Source of the DNA: Aeromonas fluvialis
GTDB taxonomy: Bacteria; Pseudomonadota; Gammaproteobacteria; Enterobacterales; Aeromonadaceae
Assembly (NCBI RefSeq): GCF_000819885.1
Contig: NZ_CDBO01000005.1
Location: forward strand, 32,093 to 96,092
Length of the DNA: 64,000 nt
Direction: 5' to 3'
Shown piece after piece: positions 37,544 through 46,601 of this stretch (positions are counted from its first letter, which is position 1; the number at the start of each line of letters is the position of its first letter). The notes beneath the pieces are model-generated. The model did no database searches and was not told where the DNA came from. It saw only the letters and a list, made by a program, of their open reading frames with translations. The position numbers were made by a program, and so were the translations under genes.

Positions 37544-37895
37544 GGCAAGCCTCGATGATGAAACCTGGCAGCAAGGTGGCGATGATGCGGCTCATCCTGT
37601 ACTGCTGCCGTATAAAATAATAAGCACAGAGAGACCATAAATTGAGCTTGGATGTTTTTCAAGTGTTAAATATATTTGAATTATTGGTGTGCTGCATGCT
37701 AGAAAATAGGCTGTGTAGTGCAGTTTAACCAGACGAACAGGGTATCGTATGGGAAACGGTGTGCAAAATAATGAACAGATGGCTTGTGCAAGATGGCAAA
37801 CGGCCATGCCATGGCTGGTCCGCTATTTTAACCAGTGGCAACAGGGAGGTGCCTATGTACCAACGTGACAAGGGAATCGATGGCGGAGGCCTGCC
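37544..37895. other. Divergent gabD/puuR control region
   Basis: A 352-bp AT-rich gap between two divergent genes. It contains the PuuR-like box at 37765-37777 and AT-rich DNA around 37600-37710 suited to promoters. No gene is supported in it. Confidence 0.6.
37765..37777 (+). promoter_or_regulatory. Candidate PuuR operator
   Basis: AAAATAATGAACA matches the E. coli PuuR recognition sequence AAAATATAATGAACA apart from a two-base gap. It lies 119-131 bp upstream of puuR and about 220 bp upstream of gabD, where a putrescine-responsive repressor could control both. Confidence 0.5.
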
Positions 37896-38498
37896 ATGAG
37901 CGGGGCGCCAGCCCGGAGTAGCAGTGGCCGCTCCGGTCAGGGGGCTGTGTTGCAGGCGAGTATGGGGGAGCGGCTGGCGGCGGTCCGCCATCAGCTTGGG
38001 CTCTCCCAACGGCGGGTGGCGGAGTTGAGCGGCCTGACCCATGGCGCCATCTGCATGATCGAACAGGATAAAGTGAGCCCATCAGTCGCTTCGTTGCAAA
38101 AACTGCTCACCGTCTACGGTCTCCCCCTGTCACGCTTTTTTGCCGAAGAAGAGCAGAGCCATCCGCCACAGGTGGTGATCAAGGCCGAACAGCTTATCGA
38201 GCTGGGCAGCCAGGGGGTCTCCATGAAGCTGGTGCACAACGGGAACAACCGTCGCCAGCTCGGTTTTATGCTGGAGACCTATCCCCCCGGCACCGACACC
38301 GGTGGTCAGGTCACGCACCTGGGGGAGGAGGTGGGCACCGTGCTGGAGGGCTCGGTGATCCTGACCGTGGCAGGAGAGAGTTATCAGCTGGAGGCGGGCG
38401 ACAGCTATGTGATCGACACCGGCGAGCCCCACAGCTTCAGTAATCCGTCGGGGCAGACCTGTCGCATCGTTAGCGCCCATACCCCGGCCAGTTTTTAA
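37896..38498 (+). CDS. puuR: Putrescine-responsive transcriptional repressor PuuR
   Basis: A 200-residue regulator: an N-terminal XRE helix-turn-helix (about residues 24-80; LSQRRVAELSGLTHGAICMIEQDKVSPS) and a C-terminal cupin (about 125-195; GEEVGTVLEGSVILTVAGE, TGEPHSFSNPSGQTCRIVSAHTP). It is closely similar to E. coli PuuR but has about 15 extra N-terminal residues. GGAGG lies 7 bases before the ATG. It is followed 45 bp later by puuB, so the repressor is in an operon with its target enzyme. Confidence 0.93.
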   Translation: MSGAPARSSSGRSGQGAVLQASMGERLAAVRHQLGLSQRRVAELSGLTHGAICMIEQDKVSPSVASLQKLLTVYGLPLSRFFAEEEQSHPPQVVIKAEQLIELGSQGVSMKLVHNGNNRRQLGFMLETYPPGTDTGGQVTHLGEEVGTVLEGSVILTVAGESYQLEAGDSYVIDTGEPHSFSNPSGQTCRIVSAHTPASF

Positions 38499-38543
38499 TC
38501 TTGGAATAGGGTTTGCCAGTCAAACCGGTAAGGAAACAGGATC

Positions 38544-39821
38544 ATGACCGAACATGTAAACAGTTACTACGCAGCCAGTGTCAATCAACACGCACCTTTT
38601 CCAACGCTAACCGAACAATTGGAGTGCGATGTTTGCGTCATCGGGGCGGGCTATACCGGCCTCTCCAGCGCCCTGCATCTGGTAGAGAAGGGCTACAAGG
38701 TGGTGGTGCTGGAGGCGGCCCGGGTCGGCTTTGGCGCCAGCGGCCGCAACGGCGGCCAGATCGTCAATTCCTATAGCCGCGACATCGACACCATAGAAGC
38801 GAACTGCCCACCGGATCATGCCAGGCTGCTCGGTTCCATGCTGTTTGAAGGGGGCCAGATCATCCGCGAGCGCATCAAGCGTTACAACATCCAGTGCGAT
38901 CTACAGGAGGGGGGCGTCTTTGCCGCCGAGACCGAGAAGCAGTTCCACGAGCTCAAATCCCAATATGCCCGCTGGCAGAAGTGGGGCAACGACAAGCTGG
39001 AGCTGCTTGATGCCAAGGGGGTGCGCGAGGTGGTCGCGAGCGATCGCTACGTCGGTGCACTGCTCGACAAGAGTGGTGGTCATATTCACCCCCTCAATCT
39101 GGCCCTGGGGGAGGCGGAAGCGATCCGCATGCAGGGGGGGCAGATCTTCGAACAATCCGCCGTCACCAGCATCACCCCGGGTCAGCCAGGACTGGTCAAG
39201 ACCGCCAAGGGGGCGGTGAAGGCACGCTTTGTGGTGGTGGCGGGCAACGCCTACCTTGGCAACCTAGTGCCCGAACTCGCTGGCAAGAGCATGCCCTGCG
39301 GCACCCAGGTGATCGCTACCGAGGTGCTGGGGGAGGAGCGGGCCCGCTCCCTGTTGCCGCAGAACTACTGTCTGGAAGATAGCAACTACCTGCTCGACTA
39401 CTACCGTACCTCCGGCGATCACCGGCTGCTCTATGGTGGTGGCGTGGTCTATGGGGCGCGGGATCCGGCGGACATCGAGCGGCTGATCATCCCCAAGATG
39501 CTGAAAACTTTCCCGCAACTGGCGGGGGTCAAGGTGGAGTACACCTGGACCGGCAACTTCCTGCTCACTCTGTCGCGGCTGCCGCAATTTGGTCGCATCG
39601 GCCCCAACATCTACTACATGCAGGGCTACAGCGGTCACGGCGTCACCTGTACCCATCTGGCGGGCAAGCTGCTCTCAGAGGTGCTGAGCGGTCAGGCAGA
39701 GCGCTTCGATGCCTTTGCCAAACTGCCCCACTACCCCTTCCCGGGTGGCCGGCTGTTCCGCATCCCCTTCACCGCTGCCGGTGCCGCCTGGTACACCCTG
39801 CGCGACCGCTTGGGGGTATAA
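38544..39821 (+). CDS. puuB: Gamma-glutamylputrescine oxidase
   Basis: A 425-residue FAD-dependent amine oxidase of the DAO family with the dinucleotide motif CVIGAGYTGLSSALHL near residue 31 and GFGASGRNGGQIVNSYS. In E. coli PuuB oxidises gamma-glutamylputrescine to the aldehyde. PuuA, PuuC and PuuD are not in the window, so the glutamylation route is only partly represented here. Followed by a strong terminator. Confidence 0.9.
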   Translation: MTEHVNSYYAASVNQHAPFPTLTEQLECDVCVIGAGYTGLSSALHLVEKGYKVVVLEAARVGFGASGRNGGQIVNSYSRDIDTIEANCPPDHARLLGSMLFEGGQIIRERIKRYNIQCDLQEGGVFAAETEKQFHELKSQYARWQKWGNDKLELLDAKGVREVVASDRYVGALLDKSGGHIHPLNLALGEAEAIRMQGGQIFEQSAVTSITPGQPGLVKTAKGAVKARFVVVAGNAYLGNLVPELAGKSMPCGTQVIATEVLGEERARSLLPQNYCLEDSNYLLDYYRTSGDHRLLYGGGVVYGARDPADIERLIIPKMLKTFPQLAGVKVEYTWTGNFLLTLSRLPQFGRIGPNIYYMQGYSGHGVTCTHLAGKLLSEVLSGQAERFDAFAKLPHYPFPGGRLFRIPFTAAGAAWYTLRDRLGV

Positions 39822-39889
39822 GGGCACTCCAGCAAGAGATGTAAGCCGCTGGCAGCGATGGGCGCGCAGATGCCAGCACACCGACCAGA

Positions 39890-39924
39890 AACAACCAGGC
39901 CACCGCGAGGGTGGCCTGGTTGTT
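39890..39924. terminator. Terminator between puuB and the DUF3297 gene
   Basis: A perfect 14-bp stem AACAACCAGGCCAC with its complement and a 7-nt loop, between convergent genes. Confidence 0.85.
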
Positions 39925-39945
39925 TATCAAACGGCAGCGCGCTGT

Positions 39946-40194
39946 TTAGCTGTAGAAGGCTTCAACGGTGCCCTTGAGCTTGAGCAGGATGGGCTGACCA
40001 CGGCGATCCAGCGCCTTGGGGGAGGGGATCTTCACCCAGCCTTCGCTGATGCAGTACTCCTCGACATCGGTACGCTCTTTGCCGTTCAGGCGAATACCGA
40101 TCGGGTGCTCGAAGCAGGCGGCCACATAGTGAGGGCTACGGGGATTGCAGGAGAGGTGATCCGGCAGAGCCGGTTTGGTGCTGGTATCGCTCAT
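39946..40194 (-). CDS. DUF3297 family protein
   Basis: An 82-residue soluble protein (PDHLSCNPRSPHYVAACFEH, IRLNGKERTDVEEYCISEGW). I recognise the pattern as the small conserved DUF3297 family of gammaproteobacteria; the function is unknown. Single gene. Confidence 0.75.
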   Translation of the reverse strand: MSDTSTKPALPDHLSCNPRSPHYVAACFEHPIGIRLNGKERTDVEEYCISEGWVKIPSPKALDRRGQPILLKLKGTVEAFYS

Positions 40195-40306
40195 CGATAT
40201 AACCCGAAATGAATAAAAAGTGGGTCATTGTAGAGAATGCCGCCATGGCATTCAAGGCGGCCAAACAACAGGCAAAGGGTACCCGCCATCGATACTGGCG
40301 GCCCGC

Positions 40307-40441
40307 TTAATCCCGTTGCCAATGCATCACCCTCTCGGGGTGGCCGCCATGCTCGCACAACGGCTGTTTACCCTCTTTGAACCCGTTGTGGGAATAGACG
40401 CGCCGGACCCGCTCGACCGTCCAGATCGAGAGCAGATAATG
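40307..40441 (-). pseudogene. Possible decayed C-terminal fragment of a GNAT-like gene
   Basis: A minus-strand frame ending at the TAA at 40307 reads ERVRRVYSHNGFKEGKQPLCE... to HWQRD, with a HNGF element like the end of acetyltransferases, but it has no start and is cut upstream by a frame break near 40440. It is the only coding-like signal in the 341-bp gap 40195-40536. The identification is tentative. Confidence 0.3.
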
Positions 40442-40480
40442 GGCGGATCATCGTGGCCTCGACAATGAAGAGTGGTCGCA

Positions 40481-40518
40481 CGATATGCCCGAACCATGTC
40501 GTGTTATCGGGCATATCG
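40481..40518 (-). terminator. Inverted repeat after yqhA
   Basis: A perfect 12-bp inverted repeat CGATATGCCCGA/TCGGGCATATCG with a 14-nt loop, 19 bp downstream of the yqhA stop. It lacks a T tract, so termination is uncertain. Confidence 0.5.
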
Positions 40519-40536
40519 TCTATCGCAGGCGGACTC

Positions 40537-41025
40537 CTATTTGCGGGTCAGCTTGTCGAGGTAGCCCATGGCGAAGGCGGAGAGGACAAAGGTGATGTGG
40601 ATCAGCAGGTACCACTTGATCTTGTCGTTGGGGAGGTTTTCGGCATTCATAAACACCTTGAGCAGGTGAATGGAGGAGATGGCGACAATGGAGGCGGCGA
40701 CCTTGTTTTTCAGGGAGCCAGCATCGAGCTTGCCGAGCCACACCAGTTTGTCGCCCTCATCCCCCACATCGAGGCGCGAGACGAAGTTCTCATAGCCGGA
40801 AAACATCACCATCACGATAAGTCCCCCCACCAGGGTGATATCGATCAGCGACAGTGTGACCAGCACCAGATCCACCTCTTTCATCTCCAGGATGTTGGGC
40901 AGGATATGGAGGATCTCCTGAAAGAATTTCACTCCCAGTGCCAGCAGTATAAGGCTGAGCCCAAGATAGATGGGGGCCATGATCCAGCGGGATGCGTACA
41001 TCAATCTTTCAAACATGTTTTCCAT
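40537..41025 (-). CDS. yqhA: UPF0114 membrane protein YqhA
   Basis: A 162-residue inner-membrane protein with four hydrophobic helices, very similar to E. coli YqhA ([65 protein letters not shown]). The function is not established. Monocistronic. Confidence 0.92.
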   Translation of the reverse strand: MENMFERLMYASRWIMAPIYLGLSLILLALGVKFFQEILHILPNILEMKEVDLVLVTLSLIDITLVGGLIVMVMFSGYENFVSRLDVGDEGDKLVWLGKLDAGSLKNKVAASIVAISSIHLLKVFMNAENLPNDKIKWYLLIHITFVLSAFAMGYLDKLTRK

Positions 41026-41197
41026 AGTGCGATTACCGGTCCATCAAATGGTTAACAAACGAGTCGGCGATAGCTTAACCGAGATACATCACATCTCAAG
41101 CATCTCGATAGCATATTGCCGAATTGGACGGTATCAGGGGGCGATTTTCCAACCCTGTGGAGGGCGGCAGAGGGCCCGTGGCCGGGCCCATTCATTG

Positions 41198-42583
41198 TCA
41201 GGGCAGATCCAGGGTAAAGCGGGCGCCGCCGAGGGGGGATTCATCGACCCGGATCTGGCCGCCGTAGCTGTGAACGATTTCGGTCACCACTGCCAGACCT
41301 ATGCCCTGACCCGGCGAGCTGTCAGCCCGCACGCCGCGCTGGAAGATCTGCTCCGATTTGGCCGGGTCGATACCCGGGCCATCATCTTCCACTTCGATGC
41401 GCAGCCGCTCGAGATGGCGGCGCACCGTCACCTTCACTTCGCTGATGGCAAACTTGCAGGCGTTGTCGAGCAGGTTGCCCATTAGCTCCATCAGGTCGCC
41501 CTGTTCGCCGTGGAAGAGGGCGTCATCATCGAACTTGAAGTGGGTTTGCAGCTTCTTGTGGCGATAGACCTTGGTCAGGCTGGCCAGCAGTTTTTCAATC
41601 AGCGGCACCGGCTCGCAACCCTTGCTGGCGAGGCGCTGGCGGCCGGTCACGGCCCGTCTGAGCTGATACTGGATCATCTGATCCATGGTGAGGATCTGCT
41701 CGTTGATATTATCGTGGATCTCCCGCCCCAGCTTCACTTCGCGGGTGGTGATCTGGATCAGCGCCAGCCGGGTTTTCAGGCTGTGGGCGAGATCGTTGAG
41801 GGCGTGCTGGTAGCGCAGGGTCTGCTGGCGTTCGTTCTCCAGCAGTTGGTTGATGGAGTCGGTCAGCGGGGCCAGCTCCCGTTCAAAATCGCTTGAGAGG
41901 TCATCGCGCTTGCCGGCCCGGATATCGTCGATCTGATGGGCGATAGTGCGCAGGGAACTGAGGCTCCAGAAGGTGGTGAGCAGCAGCAGCCCGGCCAGCA
42001 GCATATAGGCGAGCAGCGCCTGTTTGGCGGTCTGGTAGAGGTAGGTGCGCGACTCTGCATGATAGCGTTTGGCCGAGTCGAACATCACCACGTAGTAGGC
42101 GGTGGTACCGCTGCCGGGATTGCGGATAAAGCGCAGGCTGTAGACAAAGTAGCTCTCGCCATTCTTGATGGTGTGCTTCTTGAAGAAATAGTCGAGATCC
42201 ATCTCCCCCAGATACTTCATCAGATCGCCGCAAATGGTCTGTTTGGCCTTGATCACCTCCGGCATATGGAGGCTCGACCAGACCAGTTCGCCATCGGCGC
42301 GGCAGATCAGGGTGTCGAGGTTGCGATCGCCCGCATTGCGGGATATCCGCCCCAGCTCGACGATCCCCCCCCGGTCGTCCGGCTCGGTGTAGGAGAAGAT
42401 CTTGGCCAGGTTCTCCTGCATCCGGGCACTGGCCTTCTGGCTCTGCTCCTCGACGTGGCCGAGGTAGAGGGCGTAGACGGCAAACCCCATGATCAGCGCG
42501 ATGGCCAGCAACGAGCTGAGCAGCAGTTTGATGTGTAGGGAGCTGCGGATCATCTTGATGGGTCGCGGCAGATGAAACAGCAT
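41198..42583 (-). CDS. phoQ: PhoQ-like sensor histidine kinase
   Basis: A 461-residue membrane kinase: two transmembrane helices (about 18-40 and 185-210) around a periplasmic sensor domain, a HAMP region, the phospho-acceptor motif NDLAHSLKTRLAL (about 265-277) and an ATPase domain with NLLDNACKFA, EDDGPGI and GQGIGLAV. The ending (VHSYGGQIRVDESPLGGARF) is PhoQ-like. In enterics PhoQ senses low Mg2+ and antimicrobial peptides; the ligand here is not shown. Its start overlaps the regulator's stop as TGATG. Confidence 0.83.
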   Translation of the reverse strand: MLFHLPRPIKMIRSSLHIKLLLSSLLAIALIMGFAVYALYLGHVEEQSQKASARMQENLAKIFSYTEPDDRGGIVELGRISRNAGDRNLDTLICRADGELVWSSLHMPEVIKAKQTICGDLMKYLGEMDLDYFFKKHTIKNGESYFVYSLRFIRNPGSGTTAYYVVMFDSAKRYHAESRTYLYQTAKQALLAYMLLAGLLLLTTFWSLSSLRTIAHQIDDIRAGKRDDLSSDFERELAPLTDSINQLLENERQQTLRYQHALNDLAHSLKTRLALIQITTREVKLGREIHDNINEQILTMDQMIQYQLRRAVTGRQRLASKGCEPVPLIEKLLASLTKVYRHKKLQTHFKFDDDALFHGEQGDLMELMGNLLDNACKFAISEVKVTVRRHLERLRIEVEDDGPGIDPAKSEQIFQRGVRADSSPGQGIGLAVVTEIVHSYGGQIRVDESPLGGARFTLDLP

Positions 42584-43257
42584 CAGTTACAGGAGAGGTT
42601 GAAGATGTAACCCTGACGCCGGATGGTGGAGATGGGTTGAATCGTTCCTTCCGGATCCAGTTTTTTGCGCAGGCGGCTCACCATGACCTCGATGGTGTTG
42701 GGATCCCCTTCGCCATCGCCATAGAGCTGGTCGAGCAGTTGCTGTTTGGAGACCACCTGACAGGCGTTGCGCATCAGGTACTCCAGAATGAGGTATTCAA
42801 AGCTGGTGAGCACCGCCACTTCTCCGGCGATGGTCAGCTCCTTGCGGGAGAGATCCAGCTCGTACTCACCGGCCTTCACCTTGGGCGAGATAAAACCGGC
42901 GCTGCGGCGCATCAGGGCATTGAGGCGGGCCAGCAACTCATCTTTCTGGAACGGTTTGACCAGATAGTCATCAGCCCCCGCCTCCAGTCCTTCCACCTTG
43001 TCCTGCCAGTTGCCACGGGCGGTCAGCACAATGATGGGGAAGGGGATCTGCCGCTCGCGCAGTTGGCGGATCAATTGCAAGCCGTCCATATCGGGCAGAC
43101 CGAGATCGATGATCGCCACATCAATGGGGTAGTCAGCGGCATAGTGCAGTGCAATTCCTGCCTGATCGGTGCTGTAGACCTGATTGTTGGCTTCGGTCAG
43201 CAGAGAAGAGAGGTGGTGATTGAGCAGCTTGTCGTCTTCGACCAACAGAATTTTCAT
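42583..43257 (-). CDS. phoP: PhoP-like OmpR-family response regulator
   Basis: A 224-residue regulator starting MKILLVEDDKLL at 43257 (an upstream ATG at 43272 would add five residues). Receiver Asp51 lies in IIDLGLPDMDG, the conserved Lys in DDYLVKPF, and a winged helix in LTSFEYLILEYLMRN...IRRQGYIF. Similarity to E. coli PhoP is clear through ARGNWQDKVEGLEAGADDY. It is first in a two-gene operon with the kinase. Confidence 0.85.
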   Translation of the reverse strand: MKILLVEDDKLLNHHLSSLLTEANNQVYSTDQAGIALHYAADYPIDVAIIDLGLPDMDGLQLIRQLRERQIPFPIIVLTARGNWQDKVEGLEAGADDYLVKPFQKDELLARLNALMRRSAGFISPKVKAGEYELDLSRKELTIAGEVAVLTSFEYLILEYLMRNACQVVSKQQLLDQLYGDGEGDPNTIEVMVSRLRKKLDPEGTIQPISTIRRQGYIFNLSCN

Positions 43258-43651
43258 GATGTGAGCGGTCATAGGGGATCCAGGCTGCCAATTAGAAAGT
43301 GTATGTCGCTTTGAGTCAATTCGAATCCTATCGCGCAGCGCCTGTATCGGGACTGAATCAGTGGGACTTCAGAGTTCGTGCCAACGGGTCGTTTAACCAT
43401 GGTTCTGTGTTATCGATGGCATGCTGGCCGGCAGCCATGCTGCGAAAGGTTTGATGTGATGAGAGAGATGGCCGGGAGGCTGTTGGCGCGACTGCAACAG
43501 CGTGAGCGCGGTAACGTCCTCTATATTGTCTGGCTCTGCAGGGGGGCAGTCTCTCCATCAGCAAGGGCAGCAACGTTGTCGGCTGGTCCCAGCCCGCGGT
43601 GGCAGGCAAGTGCAGGTGGCGGTTGTTAGGATAACCGCCATTCGGCTAACA
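43258..43651. other. Gap upstream of the phoPQ-like operon
   Basis: About 390 bp between the regulator gene and the cybB terminator. Open frames in it (for example 43378-43629) have no start signal or recognisable sequence. It must hold the phoPQ promoter on the minus strand, but I could not identify a PhoP box. Confidence 0.5.
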
Positions 43652-43676
43652 AGAGGGGGCCAAAATGGCCCCCTCT
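43652..43676 (-). terminator. Terminator after cybB
   Basis: A perfect 11-bp stem AGAGGGGGCCA/TGGCCCCCTCT with a 3-nt loop, 29 bp after the cybB stop; weak T tract. Confidence 0.75.
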
Positions 43677-43704
43677 GCATGTACCTGTTACCTGTTAACT
43701 TTGG

Positions 43705-44253
43705 CTAACTGCGGCGCGGTGGCAGCATATTGGTGAGGGTGTTGTCTTTGAGAATATGGTGGTGATAGAGAGCCGCCACCGTGTGCAGGCCGATCAGGGC
43801 GTAACCGATATTCCCCAGCGTCTCGTGCACCTCCTTGATCAGCCCCTTGAAGTCCGGAGTGGGGGAGAGCAGGGCAGGCAGCTCAAGCCCGAAGAAGGGG
43901 ATGGGCTTGCCCGCGGCGCTCAGTAAAAGCCAGCCAAACAGCGGGGTGAGAATGAGAAAACCGTAGAGGGCGAGGTGGGCCAGTTTTGCCAGCGTGTGCA
44001 TGACCGGGGAGAGCTCGGGCACGATACGGGGCGTCGGGCTCATCCAGCGCAGGGCCAGTCTGACAAACACCAGGGCGAAGAGAAGCAGCCCCAGCATAAA
44101 GTGCCACTCCTTCATCAGATCCCGGCCCGGGTCCCCTTTGGGGAAGATATCGCGAAATTCGATCAGGCCGTAGACGGCGATCATGGCCCACAGGGTCAGC
44201 CAGTGCAGCCCGATATTCAGGGTGCCATAACGTTGTTCACTGTTCATCAGCAT
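43705..44253 (-). CDS. cybB: Cytochrome b561
   Basis: A 182-residue, four-helix di-haem membrane protein. Candidate haem-ligand histidines are in NIGLHWLTLW, EWHFMLGLLL and the C-terminal IGLHTVAALYHHH. AAGGA precedes the ATG at 44253 by 8 bases. It is the YodB/CybB type of quinone-linked cytochrome. Single gene. Confidence 0.88.
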   Translation of the reverse strand: MLMNSEQRYGTLNIGLHWLTLWAMIAVYGLIEFRDIFPKGDPGRDLMKEWHFMLGLLLFALVFVRLALRWMSPTPRIVPELSPVMHTLAKLAHLALYGFLILTPLFGWLLLSAAGKPIPFFGLELPALLSPTPDFKGLIKEVHETLGNIGYALIGLHTVAALYHHHILKDNTLTNMLPPRRS

Positions 44254-44541
44254 AAGTTTGTTCCTTCGAAGTGCTGTCACATCCGTGTGGCATCCCCGCA
44301 CTCAAACGTGTCGGGGCGAGGCCTGATCCTTTGGCGGCAAAAGCCTGGCTACCATGCTTGCCATGCATCGATAGCCTGCCGCTGGCATCAGTCAGAGAGG
44401 AGATGCCCTCAACTGTCTGCATGGTATCACTGGCAACCGGGTGGATAGTCTGATCAATGCCACACAATTTACAGGCCCATTAAGCCCCTTGTGACGTGAA
44501 GAAGGCGTGAAATAGCATCAGTGATGTCGGCCCGCCAAGGT

Positions 44542-45246
44542 TCAGGCGGGCTCGATGGCCAGCACCACGCAATCCGGTTCGCTGATGCGAAAACGGACGT
44601 TGCAGTCAAACAGCCGCACCCCGTACTCCTTCTCATCGGGCTTGCCCTTCTTGTAGGCGGGGCGCGGATCTTGCGCCAGCACTTCGCTCACCAGCTGGCG
44701 CAGCTCGGGATGGGCCTTGAGCCAGGGTTGCAACTGCTGCTCGGCCCCGGCACTGAAGCTCACCGCCAGCGGCGGGGTGGGCGCGTCGGGGGCAAAGCCG
44801 CCACGGGCATCCGGCAGGCTGTCGGCATAGGGAATGTAGGGTTTGATATCGACGATGGGGGTGCCATCGAGCAGATCCACCGCTCCCAGCTCCAGCCACA
44901 GCTTGCCCCGCTCACGACCGATCCCGTACAGCTCGACCACCGACAGGCCAAGCGGATTGGGGCGGAAGGTGGAGCGAGTGGCAAAGACGCCGACCCGTTC
45001 GTTGCCGCCAAGGCGCGGCGGGCGCACAGTCGGGTGCCAGCCCTGCGCCATGGTCTGGTGAAAGACGAAGCTGAGCCACAGATGGGAGAACTGCTCGATA
45101 CCGCGCAGCACATCCGGCTGATCGTAAGGAGGGAGCAGCTCGAGGCGGGCGCGGGCCGATTTGACCAGACCGGGCTGGCGGGGGATGGCGAACTTCTCCT
45201 TGTAGGGAGAGCGAATGATCCCGAGGGTGTCGATTTCGAACTTCAT
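44542..45246 (-). CDS. trmO: tRNA (t6A37) N6-methyltransferase TrmO
   Basis: A 234-residue protein starting MKFEIDTLGIIRSPYKEKF at 45246. It has the TrmO/YaeB single-barrel motifs RQPGLV, FATRSTFRPNPLGLSVVEL and DLLDGTPIVDIKPYIPY. It methylates N6-threonylcarbamoyladenosine at position 37 of threonine tRNA. Divergent from the epimerase gene. Confidence 0.93.
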   Translation of the reverse strand: MKFEIDTLGIIRSPYKEKFAIPRQPGLVKSARARLELLPPYDQPDVLRGIEQFSHLWLSFVFHQTMAQGWHPTVRPPRLGGNERVGVFATRSTFRPNPLGLSVVELYGIGRERGKLWLELGAVDLLDGTPIVDIKPYIPYADSLPDARGGFAPDAPTPPLAVSFSAGAEQQLQPWLKAHPELRQLVSEVLAQDPRPAYKKGKPDEKEYGVRLFDCNVRFRISEPDCVVLAIEPA

Positions 45247-45458
45247 GGCGGATCCTGACTGAAAACCCCGGCAATTTAGCACAGGCGGCCCCAAAACGCA
45301 GGTTTGGCCTCGGTACGCCCTTTTCTGCGACGCTGCCGTGATCCCTGTCCCATCCCGGCCAGTCGGGGGCTGTGCCCGCGCGCCGAGTTGCGTAGGGTGG
45401 AGGCATTGGCGTGTCAGGATGAAATGTGCGCACTCGCGCCGAAGGAGGAGGGAGAGGG

Positions 45459-46457
45459 ATGAAACTGCTGATTATCGGTGGCACCGGCTTTTTGGGGCGC
45501 CACCTCACCGCGCTGGCGCTGGATTGGGGCCATGAAGTGACTCTGTTCAACCGTGGCCTGCACCAGCATCCGGACTGGCGCGATCTGGTGCAGCTCACCG
45601 GCGACCGGGACAACAGCCTGAGCGCCCTGCAAGGGGCCGGGTTGCAGTGGGATCTCGCTATCGACACTTGCTGCTATCGCCCCGAGCAGGCGGCGAGCCT
45701 CTCGGCGGCCCTGCTCGGGCGCTGCGCACGGCTGATCTTTATCTCCACCATCAGCGTCTATCGCGATTTCTCAATGCCCGGAATGGACGAGTCGGCGCCG
45801 CTGCACCCTATCCCCGCGGGTGAAATGCCCAGCGACTATGGCCCCCTCAAGGTATTGTGCGAGCAGGAGTACCGCGCCTGCTGGGGCGAGCGGCTCTGCA
45901 TCTTGCGCCCGGGCGTGCTGTGCGGCCCCCATGATCCCACTGGGCGCATGGCCTGGTGGATTAAGCGGGTGCAGCAGGGCGGGCCCTGGTTGTTGCCGGG
46001 CAGTGGCGAGGATCGCTTGCAGTATCTCGATGTGCGCGACTGCGCCGAGTTTGTGCTGCGCGCGGCCGAGCAGCAGTTGGGGGGCAGCTTCAACCTGCTC
46101 AAACCCGGCATTCCCCTGAGCGACTGGCTGGAGCGGCTGAGCGCCCGGTTGCAGCCAGCCAGCCCCATCCAGCCCGAGTGGCTGCCCTGGTCGACCCTGA
46201 TGGCAGCCGGTATCGAGCCCTGGCAGAGCTATCCCACTCTGCTGCCCTGCGCGCAGGCGGAGTTCGCCGGTTATGGCGCTATAAGCGCCGAGGCTGCCAT
46301 CGTTAAGGGATTGAACTTTCGGCCGCTGGAGGAGACCGCCGCCGATCTTGCCCACTGGCTGGCTATCGAGCCTGCCGCCGGGGTGGCGGCGAATGCCATG
46401 ACTCAGGCCGAGGAGGCTTCGCTGCGGCAGCAGTTACTGGAGCCCTGCGTGCTATAA
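45459..46457 (+). CDS. NAD-dependent epimerase/dehydratase family protein
   Basis: A 332-residue short-chain dehydrogenase-like protein with an N-terminal Rossmann motif IIGGTGFLGRHL and a TISVYRDF segment in place of the usual catalytic Ser/Tyr region. The start at 45459 follows GGAGGGAGAGGG. It resembles the extended SDR group whose members act on sugar-nucleotide-like substrates; no specific substrate can be assigned. Single gene with a terminator. Confidence 0.8.
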   Translation: MKLLIIGGTGFLGRHLTALALDWGHEVTLFNRGLHQHPDWRDLVQLTGDRDNSLSALQGAGLQWDLAIDTCCYRPEQAASLSAALLGRCARLIFISTISVYRDFSMPGMDESAPLHPIPAGEMPSDYGPLKVLCEQEYRACWGERLCILRPGVLCGPHDPTGRMAWWIKRVQQGGPWLLPGSGEDRLQYLDVRDCAEFVLRAAEQQLGGSFNLLKPGIPLSDWLERLSARLQPASPIQPEWLPWSTLMAAGIEPWQSYPTLLPCAQAEFAGYGAISAEAAIVKGLNFRPLEETAADLAHWLAIEPAAGVAANAMTQAEEASLRQQLLEPCVL

Positions 46458-46519
46458 GAGATTGGTGTGCTTATCGTGCCGCTGCTACCGAGTGTGGCGC
46501 GGCAGGTGCGAACACAACG

Positions 46520-46549
46520 AGAGAGGGCATCCCGCGGGATGCCCTCTCT
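46520..46549 (+). terminator. Palindromic terminator after the epimerase gene
   Basis: A 14-bp perfect stem AGAGAGGGCATCCC with its complement and a 2-nt centre, between convergent genes. Confidence 0.75.
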
Positions 46550-46601
46550 GTCTATCCATGCCTGATGGTTGCCGAACGATGGCAAGAGCCATGGTTGCAA
46601 C

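Noticed and set aside
40220..40468. 82-codon plus-strand frame
   Set aside because: No start signal and opposite the GNAT-like relic; low-complexity basic/proline sequence.
43378..43629. 83-codon frames on both strands upstream of phoP
   Set aside because: No ribosome site, no recognisable sequence and mutually overlapping.
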